From assembly GCA_965226235.1 (NCBI GenBank), contig OZ245335.1, positions 682,001-746,000 on the forward strand: 64,000 nucleotides of DNA. Direction: 5' to 3'. Positions 1 through 7,661 of this stretch are shown in pieces. The position numbers were made by a program, and so were the translations under genes. Positions within the stretch are counted from its first letter, which is position 1; the number at the start of each line of letters is the position of its first letter. The notes below the pieces were generated by a model that was not told where the DNA came from, ran no database searches, and saw nothing but the letters and a program-made list of their open reading frames with translations. Source of the stretch: CAYFZO01 sp965226235 (GTDB lineage Bacteria > Pseudomonadota > Gammaproteobacteria > Poriferisulfidales > Oxydemutatoraceae).

Positions 1-1
1 A

Positions 2-439
2 GGTAGCAACCTGGGCGATATGTATGCCAATGGCGAAGAGGTTCCCGAGGATGACGTCGAGGCAGCACGGTTGTATCGTCTGGCTACCGAGCAGAGGGAT
101 GCCGAGGCGCAGCACAGCCTGGGCTGGATGTATGACAATGGCTTGGGGGTTCCCGAAGATGACGTCGAGGCGGTGCGGTGGTATCGCATGGCTGCCGAGC
201 AGGGATATGCCAAGTCTCAGTTCAACCTGGGCATTATGTATGCTGCTGGCGAGGGGGTTCCCGAGGATGATGTGCAAGCGTATGTCTGGCTGAGCCTTGC
301 CGCTGCACAGGGTATTGAGCCGGCAGAAGAAATGAAGCAGACCATCAGTGCCACCATGACTAGCGAGGCAATTGCCTCGGCCCAGGAGTTGTCCGAAAAA
401 TACCGGGATGCTTACGGCTCTGTCCGTATATTAGAGTAG
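2..439 (+). CDS. Sel1-repeat protein, copy 1 (5' end outside window)
   Basis: This is the C-terminal part of a secreted Sel1-like repeat protein; the reading frame is open from base 2, so the start lies left of the window. Three about 36-residue Sel1 repeats are visible, with signatures such as LGWMYDNGLGVPEDD and AVRWYRMAAEQGYAK, followed by a tail ending in VRILE. Sel1 repeats fold as alpha-alpha solenoids and mediate protein-protein contacts. The DNA is nearly identical to the 3' parts of the copies ending at 2330 and 4400. Partner and exact function are unknown. The family assignment is firm; the role is not. Confidence 0.85.
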   Translation, partial: GSNLGDMYANGEEVPEDDVEAARLYRLATEQRDAEAQHSLGWMYDNGLGVPEDDVEAVRWYRMAAEQGYAKSQFNLGIMYAAGEGVPEDDVQAYVWLSLAAAQGIEPAEEMKQTISATMTSEAIASAQELSEKYRDAYGSVRILE

Positions 440-762
440 TCGCTCGGCAGGTGCAGCCGCGTTCCATGGCGCACTGCAACTGGCGGCGACACCATTCGCT
501 TGCCGGGACCGTGGGTAGCGACGTTGCCATTGATCGGCACCTCACGGGAATGCCCATGCGGTTGCTCGTTCACTCCTGCACCCGTCTGTCCCCTGAGAGT
601 CTGCGCCGTAGAACGCTTTGCGCCCACGTGAAACGGGCGATGACCTGTTACAGCCGCAATCGAGGATGCCGGATGGCATTTCGGGTGGTGAAACATTCCA
701 GGTTCCCGCTGTCACTTGATGCGGTATCGACGGGCTCAGGTTGCTGTCGAGGATCCTTTGCA

Positions 763-945
763 TCAAAGTAGCCTTTGCATCCGCTTGACGTTCAATGCCA
801 GACAGACAAGGTCCCACTCGCCCCGTACTTTGGTCAGCCCGCGCAGGCTGAATCAGCGAAAGCCGAGGACTTCCTTGATCCAGCCATTAGGCGCTTCCGA
901 GAGCCACTTGCGTTGGGCGTAATTGCGCCCGGCACTCCGAAGCAG
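763..945 (-). pseudogene. IS1182-type transposase C-terminal remnant
   Basis: Read on the minus strand, this stretch encodes a typical transposase C-terminal block (RKWLSEAPNGWIKEVLGFR, then FSLRGLTKVRGEWDLVCLAL). It resembles IS1182/IS5-group DDE transposases. A TGA at 853-855 interrupts the frame where the family would usually have a tryptophan, and no N-terminal part is present. It is a dead fragment in the spacer between Sel1 units 1 and 2. Nothing further was recognised in the rest of 591-957. The family label is from motif memory, not a search. Confidence 0.6.
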
Positions 946-1068
946 TACATGTGGTGGATTCATACAATGCCGTGCAGTAACATTATGCAAACAATATTGC
1001 TGTATTTTGCGACGCGGTCATACCGACGCGCATCACAAGGCAGCAAGCTGGTAGAGAGGAAGCTCGAT

Positions 1069-1299
1069 ATGAACGGCAAACATCCCCAGGCTATCACCCT
1101 GCCTTCCAATCCAGTGCCCGGCAGGTGGCATGCGCGTCGTATCTCCCGGACAACATACGATCGGACTTTCAGCCCTTTCCTGCGGGTAGTGAATCGAGCC
1201 ACGCTCAGGCTGTTTCCGGTATGTCTGGCACTGTCGGCATGCTCGACCTCGACCCCGACATATACCAGCTATGAAGAAAAGGAAGCCGCAGACTCCTAA
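1069..1299 (+). CDS. Small lipoprotein-like protein, array unit 2
   Basis: A 76-codon ORF 32 bases upstream of the Sel1 gene. A good ribosome site (AGAGGAAG) sits 6-7 bases before this ATG. The C-terminal half has a hydrophobic stretch ending in LSAC (Cys58), then a short Ser/Thr-rich acidic tail, as in a bacterial lipoprotein. The 45-residue basic N-terminus before it is unusually long. An in-frame GTG at 1189 would give a more normal signal peptide but lacks a clear ribosome site. The partner copy is at 3141-3371. Function unknown; it may be cotranscribed with the Sel1 gene. Confidence 0.55.
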   Translation: MNGKHPQAITLPSNPVPGRWHARRISRTTYDRTFSPFLRVVNRATLRLFPVCLALSACSTSTPTYTSYEEKEAADS

Positions 1300-1331
1300 G
1301 TTACCATTCACTATCTGCAAGGGGTTTTACC

Positions 1332-2330
1332 ATGACAAAGAATTTTAGAAATGCCCTGTTGGCTGCGGCTGCGGTGGTAGCTTTCATCACTGTTGGCCAC
1401 GCCAAAGAAAATATGGAAGAGATGGCCACAATGGAGCAACTCCACGAAACAATAATCATGGCTGAGAGAACGCGCTACAGAAATAGAAAATTTCCTGTGA
1501 ATGAATATATAATTTGCAATGAAGCAGGGGTAAAAAAGCTTATTGCCATAAGAGTTGCTCAATGGGAGAAAAAAAAGAGTATCAAAATAAAGGAAGATCC
1601 TATTCCTGAGGAAGATTGTATCCGCCGTGAAACAAATGTCGCTTTTTTTGAGGTAGCGCAAGAGCCAGAGTATTCTTTTCCATATCAGGAAAATGTATGG
1701 ACAGAAGATTCGAAGATAGGGCAATATCCTTGTCCCTGGGATCCGGATAAAAGGTGTATCAACTATTATGGCCCAGTAATACAGTATGCAAAAGCTCAAT
1801 ACCTTGATTCAGATGGGAACTGGAGAGGAGAGGTTTTCATAGAGGTGAATGGTGATATTCAATTTATAGATCACCCAGATGATATACAGGAAGAAGGTAG
1901 CAACCTGGGCGATATGCATGCCAATGGCGAAGAGGTTCCCGAGGATGACGTCGAGGCAGCACGGTGGCGTCTGGCTACCGAGCAGAGGGATGCCGAGGCG
2001 CAGCACAGCCTGGGCTGGATGTATGACAATGGCTTGGGGGTTCCCGAAGATGACATCAAGGCGGTGCGGTGGTATCGCATGGCTGCCGAGCAGGGATATG
2101 CCAAGTCGCAGTTCAACCTGGGCATTATGTATGCTGCTGGCGAGGGAGTTCCCGAGGATGATGTGCAAGCGTATGTCTGGCTGAGCCTTGCCGCTGCACA
2201 GGGTATTGAGCCAGCAGAAGAAATGAAGCAGACCATCAGTGCCAGCATGACTGGCGAGGCAATTGCCTCGGCCCAGGAGTTGTCCGAAAAATACCGGGAT
2301 GCCTACGGCCCTGTCCGTATATTAGAGTAG
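1332..2330 (+). CDS. Secreted Sel1-repeat protein, copy 2 (intact)
   Basis: A 332-residue protein starting at ATG with AAGGGG seven bases upstream. Residues 1-24 form a signal peptide (basic MTKNFRN start, alanine-rich core, cleavage after GHA), so the product is probably periplasmic. Residues about 50-190 form a central region with no domain recognised, clearly more AT-rich than the flanks. Residues about 195-310 contain three Sel1 repeats. Compared with the other copies, one repeat lacks three bases (AARWRLAT instead of AARLYRLAT). The gene follows a small lipoprotein-like gene in each unit, so the two products may act together. Sel1 proteins usually act as interaction scaffolds; the partner here is unknown. 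Confidence 0.88.
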   Translation: MTKNFRNALLAAAAVVAFITVGHAKENMEEMATMEQLHETIIMAERTRYRNRKFPVNEYIICNEAGVKKLIAIRVAQWEKKKSIKIKEDPIPEEDCIRRETNVAFFEVAQEPEYSFPYQENVWTEDSKIGQYPCPWDPDKRCINYYGPVIQYAKAQYLDSDGNWRGEVFIEVNGDIQFIDHPDDIQEEGSNLGDMHANGEEVPEDDVEAARWRLATEQRDAEAQHSLGWMYDNGLGVPEDDIKAVRWYRMAAEQGYAKSQFNLGIMYAAGEGVPEDDVQAYVWLSLAAAQGIEPAEEMKQTISASMTGEAIASAQELSEKYRDAYGPVRILE

Positions 2331-2593
2331 TCGCTCGGCAGGTGCAGCCGCGTTCCATGGCGCACTGCAACCGGCGGCGACACCGTTCGCTTGCCGGGAC
2401 CGTGGGTAGCGACATTGCCATTGATCGGCACCTCACGGGAATGCCCATGCGGTTGCTCGTTGACTCCTGCACCCGTCTGTCTCCTGCGTGGCGACCCCAG
2501 ACAACGGCAGCGCCGCCGTCGCAGTTGGCTGCCGGCACTGCGCGCTGAAATACGCCAGCTTCGTATGGTTTTCCAGAACCCGGGAAAGGGCAA

Positions 2594-3050
2594 TTGGAGC
2601 ACGCACCGCGGCTGGTCTGTTCCAGTGCGAGTACGATCGGGCACTTGATCGCCGACACACCGGACAGGATGCGTCTGGTGCCAACCCGTCTTACCTCTAA
2701 AGGCAAGACCAAACCACTACGCCGCCAACGTTTCAAGCAACGGCTGGGCAAAGGCTTCTGCGCGGATTACCCGAGGCACTGCGTCGCCTTCGACACGGTG
2801 GTGCGTTTCATCGGGCACACCCGTCGCTATGTGCTCACGACCACCGACCACGCCAGTCGCTTCGCCTCGGCTATCGCGGTACTACGCCACGACAGCCATC
2901 GCGGCGCGCTTTGCGGAGTTGGTCAAAACCGTGTTTCCGAGGCGTATCGAGCAGATCCTGACAGACAACGGCTCCGAGTTTCAGGGTGCCTTTGCCGATT
3001 ACGCCAAGGCGCAGGGGTGGCACAGTACAATTCATACATTGCAGTGCAGT
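2594..3050 (+). pseudogene. Integrase-core (rve) transposase remnant, IS481/IS3-like
   Basis: Two overlapping frames together encode a DDE integrase core. The first has AFDTVVRFIGHTRRYVLTTT followed by DHASRFASAIAV. After a frameshift near 2880, the second continues with AARFAELVKTVFPRR and LTDNGSEFQGAFADYAKA. The two conserved aspartate blocks (FDTV and TDNGSEF) are recognisable. No intact start or end is present, and the second frame reads on into the downstream lipoprotein-like gene. The fragment fills the spacer between Sel1 units 2 and 3, where spacer 1 has an IS1182-type fragment. The frameshift makes it non-functional. Confidence 0.7.
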
Positions 3051-3140
3051 AACATTATGCAAACAACATTGCTGTATTTTGCGACGCGGTCATACCGACG
3101 CGCATCACGAGGCAGCAAGATGGCAGAGAGGAAGCTCGAT

Positions 3141-3371
3141 ATGAACAGCAAACATCCCCAAGCCATCACCCTGCCTTCCAATCCAGTGCCCGGCAGATGG
3201 CATGCGCGTCGTATCTCCCGGACAACATACGATCGGACTTTCAGCCCTTTCCTGCGGGTAGTGAATCGAGCCACGCTCAGGCTGTTTCCGGTATGTCTGG
3301 CACTGTCGGCATGCTCGACCTCGACCCCGACATATACCAGCTATGAAGAAAAGGAAGCCGCAGACTCCTAA
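3141..3371 (+). CDS. Small lipoprotein-like protein, array unit 3
   Basis: This is the second copy of the 76-codon gene at 1069-1299, differing at only a few positions (N-terminus MNSKHPQAIT). It has the same lipobox-like LSAC at Cys58, the same long basic N-terminus and the same upstream AGAGGAAG. Thirty-two bases separate it from the frameshifted Sel1 copy. The upstream transposase frame is continuous with it, but the ribosome site supports a separate start. Function unknown. Confidence 0.55.
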   Translation: MNSKHPQAITLPSNPVPGRWHARRISRTTYDRTFSPFLRVVNRATLRLFPVCLALSACSTSTPTYTSYEEKEAADS

Positions 3372-3403
3372 GTTACCATTCACTATCTGCAAGGGGTTTT
3401 ACC

Positions 3404-4400
3404 GTGACAAAGAATTTTAGAAATGCCCTGTTGGCTGCGGCTGCGGGGGTAGCTTTCATCACTGGTGGCCACGCCAAAGAAAATATGGAAGAGATGGCCA
3501 CAATGGAGCAACTCCGCGAAACAATAATCATGGCTGAGAGAACACTCTACAGAAATAGAAAATTTCTTCCTTATTTAAATGTAATTTGTAATACAGAGGG
3601 GGTTCAAAAGCTCCTTGAAATGAGAATTGCTCAATGGAAGGAGAAAAAGGGTGTTTTTGAAAAAGATCCTATTCCTGAAAAAAAATTGTATCCGCCGTGA
3701 AGCAAGTGTTGTTCTTATTAAGATATCAGAAGAGTATTCTTTTCCATATCAGGACAATATGTGGACAGAAGATCCGAAGCTAGGGCGATACCCTTGTCCT
3801 TGGGATCTGGATAAAAAGTGTGTCAGCTTTTATGGCCCAATAGTACAGTATGTAAAAGCTGAATATTTTCATTCAGAAACGGGAAAGTGGTATGGGGATG
3901 TATTTGTAGAAGTAGCTGGGGATATTGTGCTTATAGATCATCCAGATGATATAAAGAAAGAAGGTAGCAACCTGGGCGATATGTATGCCAATGGCGAAGA
4001 GGTTCCCGAGGATGACGTCGAGGCAGCACGGTTGTATCGTCTGGCTACCGAGCAGAGGGATGCCGAGGCGCAGCACAGCCTGGGCTGGATGTATGACAAT
4101 GGTTTGGGGGTTCCCGAGGATGACGTCGAGGCGGTGCGGTGGTATCGCATGGCTGCCGAGCAGGGATATGCCAAGTCGCAGTTCAACCTGGGCATTATGT
4201 ATGCTGCTGGCGAGGGGGTTCCCGAGGATGATGTGCAAGCGTATGTCTGGCTGAGCCTTGCCGCTGCACAGGGTATTGAGCCGGCAGAAGAAATGAAGCA
4301 GACCATCAGTGGCACCATGACTGGCGAGGCAATTGCCTCAGCCCAGGAGTTGTCCGAAAAATACCGAGATGCCTACGGCCCTGTCCGTGTATTAGAGTAG
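3404..4400 (+). pseudogene. Sel1-repeat protein, copy 3, frameshifted
   Basis: The frame opens with GTG (copy 2 has ATG) and encodes the same signal peptide. After residue about 92 it reaches a run of eight A bases at 3678-3685 and terminates at 3698-3700. Removing one A would restore the copy-2 frame (DPIPE then the IRRE-type continuation) through the central domain and three Sel1 repeats to the stop at 4398-4400. The downstream frame is fully open from about 3627, which implies a recent lesion, slippage-prone expression or a sequencing error. The centre differs strongly from copy 2, while both ends are near identical. Confidence 0.8.
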
Positions 4401-4500
4401 TCTCTCGGCAGGTGCAGCCGCGTTCCATGGCGCACTGCAACCAGCAACGACCGCATAGCTCGGCTGGGTTACGCCACCCCAGCCGAGTACGCAGCACGAG

Positions 4501-4558
4501 CAGCCTGATAAGATGTTTTTTCTCATTTCAAGTGGACCTATATCAGGGGGAAGATCAA
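4501..4558. repeat. 58-bp repeat, inverted copy at 14072-14130
   Basis: This stretch matches the reverse complement of 14072-14130 with two or three substitutions and one base of difference in a T-run. The copy at 14 kb abuts an IS5-family transposase remnant, so this is probably the end of a mobile element or a recombination scar. The rest of 4401-4671 holds the tail of the Sel1 unit similarity (to about 4450) and no recognisable gene. Confidence 0.7.
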
Positions 4559-4671
4559 CTGAGACCACCCGGTCCGGCAAACAGGTCAACAATCGGGTAC
4601 CCGAAATAGCCTTCTTTCATTTTTTGAACTGAAAAAACATCCGGCTTTGTAACCCCGGAGATTATCGGCTT

Positions 4672-5187
4672 CTACGCCCCGATCGTTTTCAGCCGCGCTA
4701 CGATCTGCCTGCACAACGCAAGCTCGATGTCTTTAGTCACCGCGCTTCTCTCGCTCTCGTCCAGCAACGGGCGGTCGGGGTCCGCGAGGTAGCTGGCCTG
4801 CTCCCGAACGGTCTGGCTCGGCAGCAGGATCGAGGAGCTTTCCTCTCCCGATAACACACTGAAGCTCACCTCGGAAAACAGCACGTACTCGCGGGATTTC
4901 ACATCGTCGCCCACCGCGCTGATCCGTTGGCGCTGCTGCCTGTCGGAGAAAATCAGCCGCGCCGACGCTCGCTGCGGGGAAACCACCCTGATACCGTAAG
5001 AGCGCAGCATGGAAACCAGCGTCGTGCGAAAGTCTTCATAGCGGCCAAGCCCTTCCACGGAGACCTGCTTGAGCGCGGGAGAAAACAGGTGGGCAGTGCC
5101 CTCTCCGCTTCCGGCCAGATGGTAGCCACAGGATACCAGCGGTATCGCCAGCATCAGCGACACGGTGCCCTGTAAAAGAGCCTTCAT
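4672..5187 (-). CDS. lptE: LPS-assembly lipoprotein LptE
   Basis: A 171-residue lipoprotein with signal peptide MKALLQGTVSLMLAIPLVSC and the family landmark CGYHLAG directly at the lipidated cysteine. LptE plugs the LptD barrel in the outer membrane and takes part in inserting lipopolysaccharide. Length and context fit: the start codon overlaps the leuS stop as ATGA (5184-5187), which means translational coupling. In many relatives holA follows; here the Sel1 island follows instead. The call is secure from the motif, size and position. Confidence 0.93.
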   Translation of the reverse strand: MKALLQGTVSLMLAIPLVSCGYHLAGSGEGTAHLFSPALKQVSVEGLGRYEDFRTTLVSMLRSYGIRVVSPQRASARLIFSDRQQRQRISAVGDDVKSREYVLFSEVSFSVLSGEESSSILLPSQTVREQASYLADPDRPLLDESERSAVTKDIELALCRQIVARLKTIGA

Positions 5188-7646
5188 GGGTCCAGCACGA
5201 AATTGACCAGCCGGTCCGGCACGACGATGGTCTTGCGGATCGTCCTGTCGGCGATAAACCGCCTGACCCGTTCATCCTCGCGCGCGGTACCTTCGATCTT
5301 CCGGCGCTCGCTGCCGACTGGCAGGTTGATGCGCCCGCGCAGTTTTCCGTCAACCTGCACGACGATTTCGCAGTCTCTGCACACCAAAGCAGCCGGGTCC
5401 GCCTGCGGCCAGGCGGCATCGATGACTGCTGTTTCATGCCCCAGTCGATACCACAGGTGATGCGCGATATGCGGCACGATTGGGGACAGCATCCTCACCA
5501 CCGCCTCGAAGCCTTCCTGTCTGACGGCGCGTGCGGCGGCGGACTTTCCGTCGAAACGCGCCAGATCGTTGAGCAGTTCCATGTTCGCCGCGATCGCCGT
5601 ATTGAACGTCTTCCGTCTGCCTACGTCGTCGCCGACCTTGGCGATGGTTGCGTGAATGCGGCGACGCATATCGGCGCAAAGCCGCCCATCGGCCGCTTCA
5701 TCGCCGTCGCTGGACCTGCCATCGGCGGCGACCTGCTCGCAATGCAACGATACCTGCCTCCATAGCCGTTTCAAAAAACGGTGGGCACCTTCGACGCCTG
5801 TGTCGGACCATTCGAGGGACTGCTCCGGCGGGGCGGCAAACAGGATGAACAGGCGTACCGTGTCCGCGCCATAGCGCTCGATCATCTCCTCCGGATCCAC
5901 CGTGTTGCCCTTGGATTTCGACATCTTGGAGCCGTCTTTCAGCACCATGCCCTGGGTCAGCAGATGCCGGAATGGCTCGTCGCCCTGAACCAGCCCCATA
6001 TCGCGCATCAGTTTGTAGAAAAACCTCGCGTACAGCAGATGTAGCACCGCGTGTTCGATGCCGCCGACGTATTGATCCACCGGCAACCAGTAGTCCGCCT
6101 CCTCATCCAGCATCGCCTCGTGGCAATGCGCGCTGGCAAAACGTACGAAATACCAGCTCGATTCGAAAAAAGTGTCAAAGGTGTCCGTCTCGCGCAACAG
6201 CGGCTCGCCGCCCCTGGCATTGCCGGTATCGCGAAAAGACATGTCGTGCAACGCGGCCACGCCCTGTTCGGGGTCAAGGCTTTTCGGCAGGGTCACCGGC
6301 AATTCATCCTCGCCCACCGCTGCGACGTAATCACCGGCGTGCACCACCGGGATGGGCGCCCCCCAGTAACGCTGGCGGGAAACGCCCCAGTCGCGCAACC
6401 GGTACTTGGTGCTGCGGTGCCCTCGGCGCATCTGCTCGAGGTCCCGTGCAATGGCGTCGAAAGAGGATGCGAAGTCCATGCCGTCATAGGCACCCGAGTT
6501 ATACAATACGCCCTTGTCGACAAAGGCCCCCTTCCGGATATCGACCGCTTCGTGCGCGTTCGGCGGACGGATGACCGGGCGAATATCGAGCCCGTACGCC
6601 TGGGCAAATTCCCAGTCACGCTGATCGTGCGCGGGCACCGACATCACCGCGCCCGAACCGTATTCCATCAGCACGAAATTCGCGCACCATACCGGCAACA
6701 ACGCATTGGTCAACGGATGATGGCAGCGCAGGCCGGTATCGACACCGGCTTTGTCCTGCGTTGCAATGTCGGCCTCGGCGACAGGGCGATGCCGGCAGGA
6801 ATCGACGAACCCGGCCAGCCGGGTATTGGCGGCGGAGACTTCTTCAATCAGCGGATGCTCGGCTGCAATCGCCAGGTATGTAACCCCCATCAGCGTGTCC
6901 GGACGCGTGGTAAACACCGTCAGCGATTCGTCGCGTCCCGCGATGGCAAACTCGATCTCGAGCCCCTGCGAACGACCGATCCAGTTGCGCTGCATGGTCT
7001 TGACCTGCTCGGGCCATTCCTCGAGCGCGTCAAGACCTTCGAGCAACTCCTCGGCGTAGTCGGTAATGCGCAGAAACCATTGCGGAATCCTGCGCCGCTC
7101 GACCACCGCCCCCGACCTCCAGCCTTTGCCATCCACGACCTGCTCGTTGGCCAACACCGTATTGTCGACGGGATCCCAGTTCACCCACGACTGCTTCCGA
7201 TAGGCAAGCCCCTTTTCCAGCAGCCGGATAAAGAACCATTGCTCCCAGCGGTAATACTCGGGGTCGCAGGTCGCGATTTCGCGCTCCCAGTCATAGGCAA
7301 AGCCAAGGCGGCGCAACTGCCCTTTCATGTGCTCTATGTTGGATCGGGTCCAGTTGGCGGGCGCCTGCTTGTTCTGGATCGCCGCGTTTTCGGCAGGCAG
7401 CCCGAACGCGTCCCAACCCATGGGCTGCAGGACATTCTTGCCGAGCATCCGCTGGTAGCGGCTGATGGCGTCTCCTATCGTGTAATTGCGCACGTGCCCC
7501 ATGTGTAGCCTGCCGCTGGGATACGGGAACATCGACAGACAGTAGTACTTCTCGCGTGCCGGATCGGCGGCCACGCGAAAACAGGCGTGCTCCTGCCAGT
7601 ATCGCTGCGCGGCTTCCTCTATCTGGCGTGAGTCGTAACGCTCCAT
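5184..7646 (-). CDS. leuS: Leucyl-tRNA synthetase
   Basis: An 820-residue class I aminoacyl-tRNA synthetase that charges tRNA-Leu in the cytoplasm. The HIGH motif appears as HMGH at residues 48-51 within PYPSGRLHMGHVRNYTIGD. KMSKS is at about residue 574, followed by GNTVDPEEMIERYGADT. The editing (CP1) domain lies between them, including FTTRPDTLMGVTYLAIA. The C-terminal region has the anticodon-binding fold and the LRGRI-type tail. The length is slightly below the usual 860 but no domain is missing. The gene is coupled to lptE by an ATGA overlap. Confidence 0.98.
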   Translation of the reverse strand: MERYDSRQIEEAAQRYWQEHACFRVAADPAREKYYCLSMFPYPSGRLHMGHVRNYTIGDAISRYQRMLGKNVLQPMGWDAFGLPAENAAIQNKQAPANWTRSNIEHMKGQLRRLGFAYDWEREIATCDPEYYRWEQWFFIRLLEKGLAYRKQSWVNWDPVDNTVLANEQVVDGKGWRSGAVVERRRIPQWFLRITDYAEELLEGLDALEEWPEQVKTMQRNWIGRSQGLEIEFAIAGRDESLTVFTTRPDTLMGVTYLAIAAEHPLIEEVSAANTRLAGFVDSCRHRPVAEADIATQDKAGVDTGLRCHHPLTNALLPVWCANFVLMEYGSGAVMSVPAHDQRDWEFAQAYGLDIRPVIRPPNAHEAVDIRKGAFVDKGVLYNSGAYDGMDFASSFDAIARDLEQMRRGHRSTKYRLRDWGVSRQRYWGAPIPVVHAGDYVAAVGEDELPVTLPKSLDPEQGVAALHDMSFRDTGNARGGEPLLRETDTFDTFFESSWYFVRFASAHCHEAMLDEEADYWLPVDQYVGGIEHAVLHLLYARFFYKLMRDMGLVQGDEPFRHLLTQGMVLKDGSKMSKSKGNTVDPEEMIERYGADTVRLFILFAAPPEQSLEWSDTGVEGAHRFLKRLWRQVSLHCEQVAADGRSSDGDEAADGRLCADMRRRIHATIAKVGDDVGRRKTFNTAIAANMELLNDLARFDGKSAAARAVRQEGFEAVVRMLSPIVPHIAHHLWYRLGHETAVIDAAWPQADPAALVCRDCEIVVQVDGKLRGRINLPVGSERRKIEGTAREDERVRRFIADRTIRKTIVVPDRLVNFVLDP

Positions 7647-7661
7647 GCCGAACCGCTACCG

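Larger units (their letters stand above)
1..4450 (+). repeat. Three-unit tandem array of lipoprotein-like + Sel1 genes
   Basis: Corresponding points in units 2 and 3 are 2072 bases apart (1069/3141 and 1332/3404). Units 1 and 2 share the stretch after the Sel1 stop (440-590 and 2331-2480) and again from about 958 and 3030 onward. Between these shared parts each spacer carries a different insertion-sequence remnant. After unit 3 the similarity ends near 4450. The 5' and 3' parts of the Sel1 genes are almost identical between copies, whereas the centres diverge. Unit 1 is cut by the window edge, so the array may be longer. Confidence 0.9.

Noticed and set aside
6051..7508. Long 485-codon ORF on the plus strand
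   Set aside because: It lies wholly opposite leuS, has no recognisable domain and is arginine/histidine-rich as expected for antisense of a GC-rich gene.
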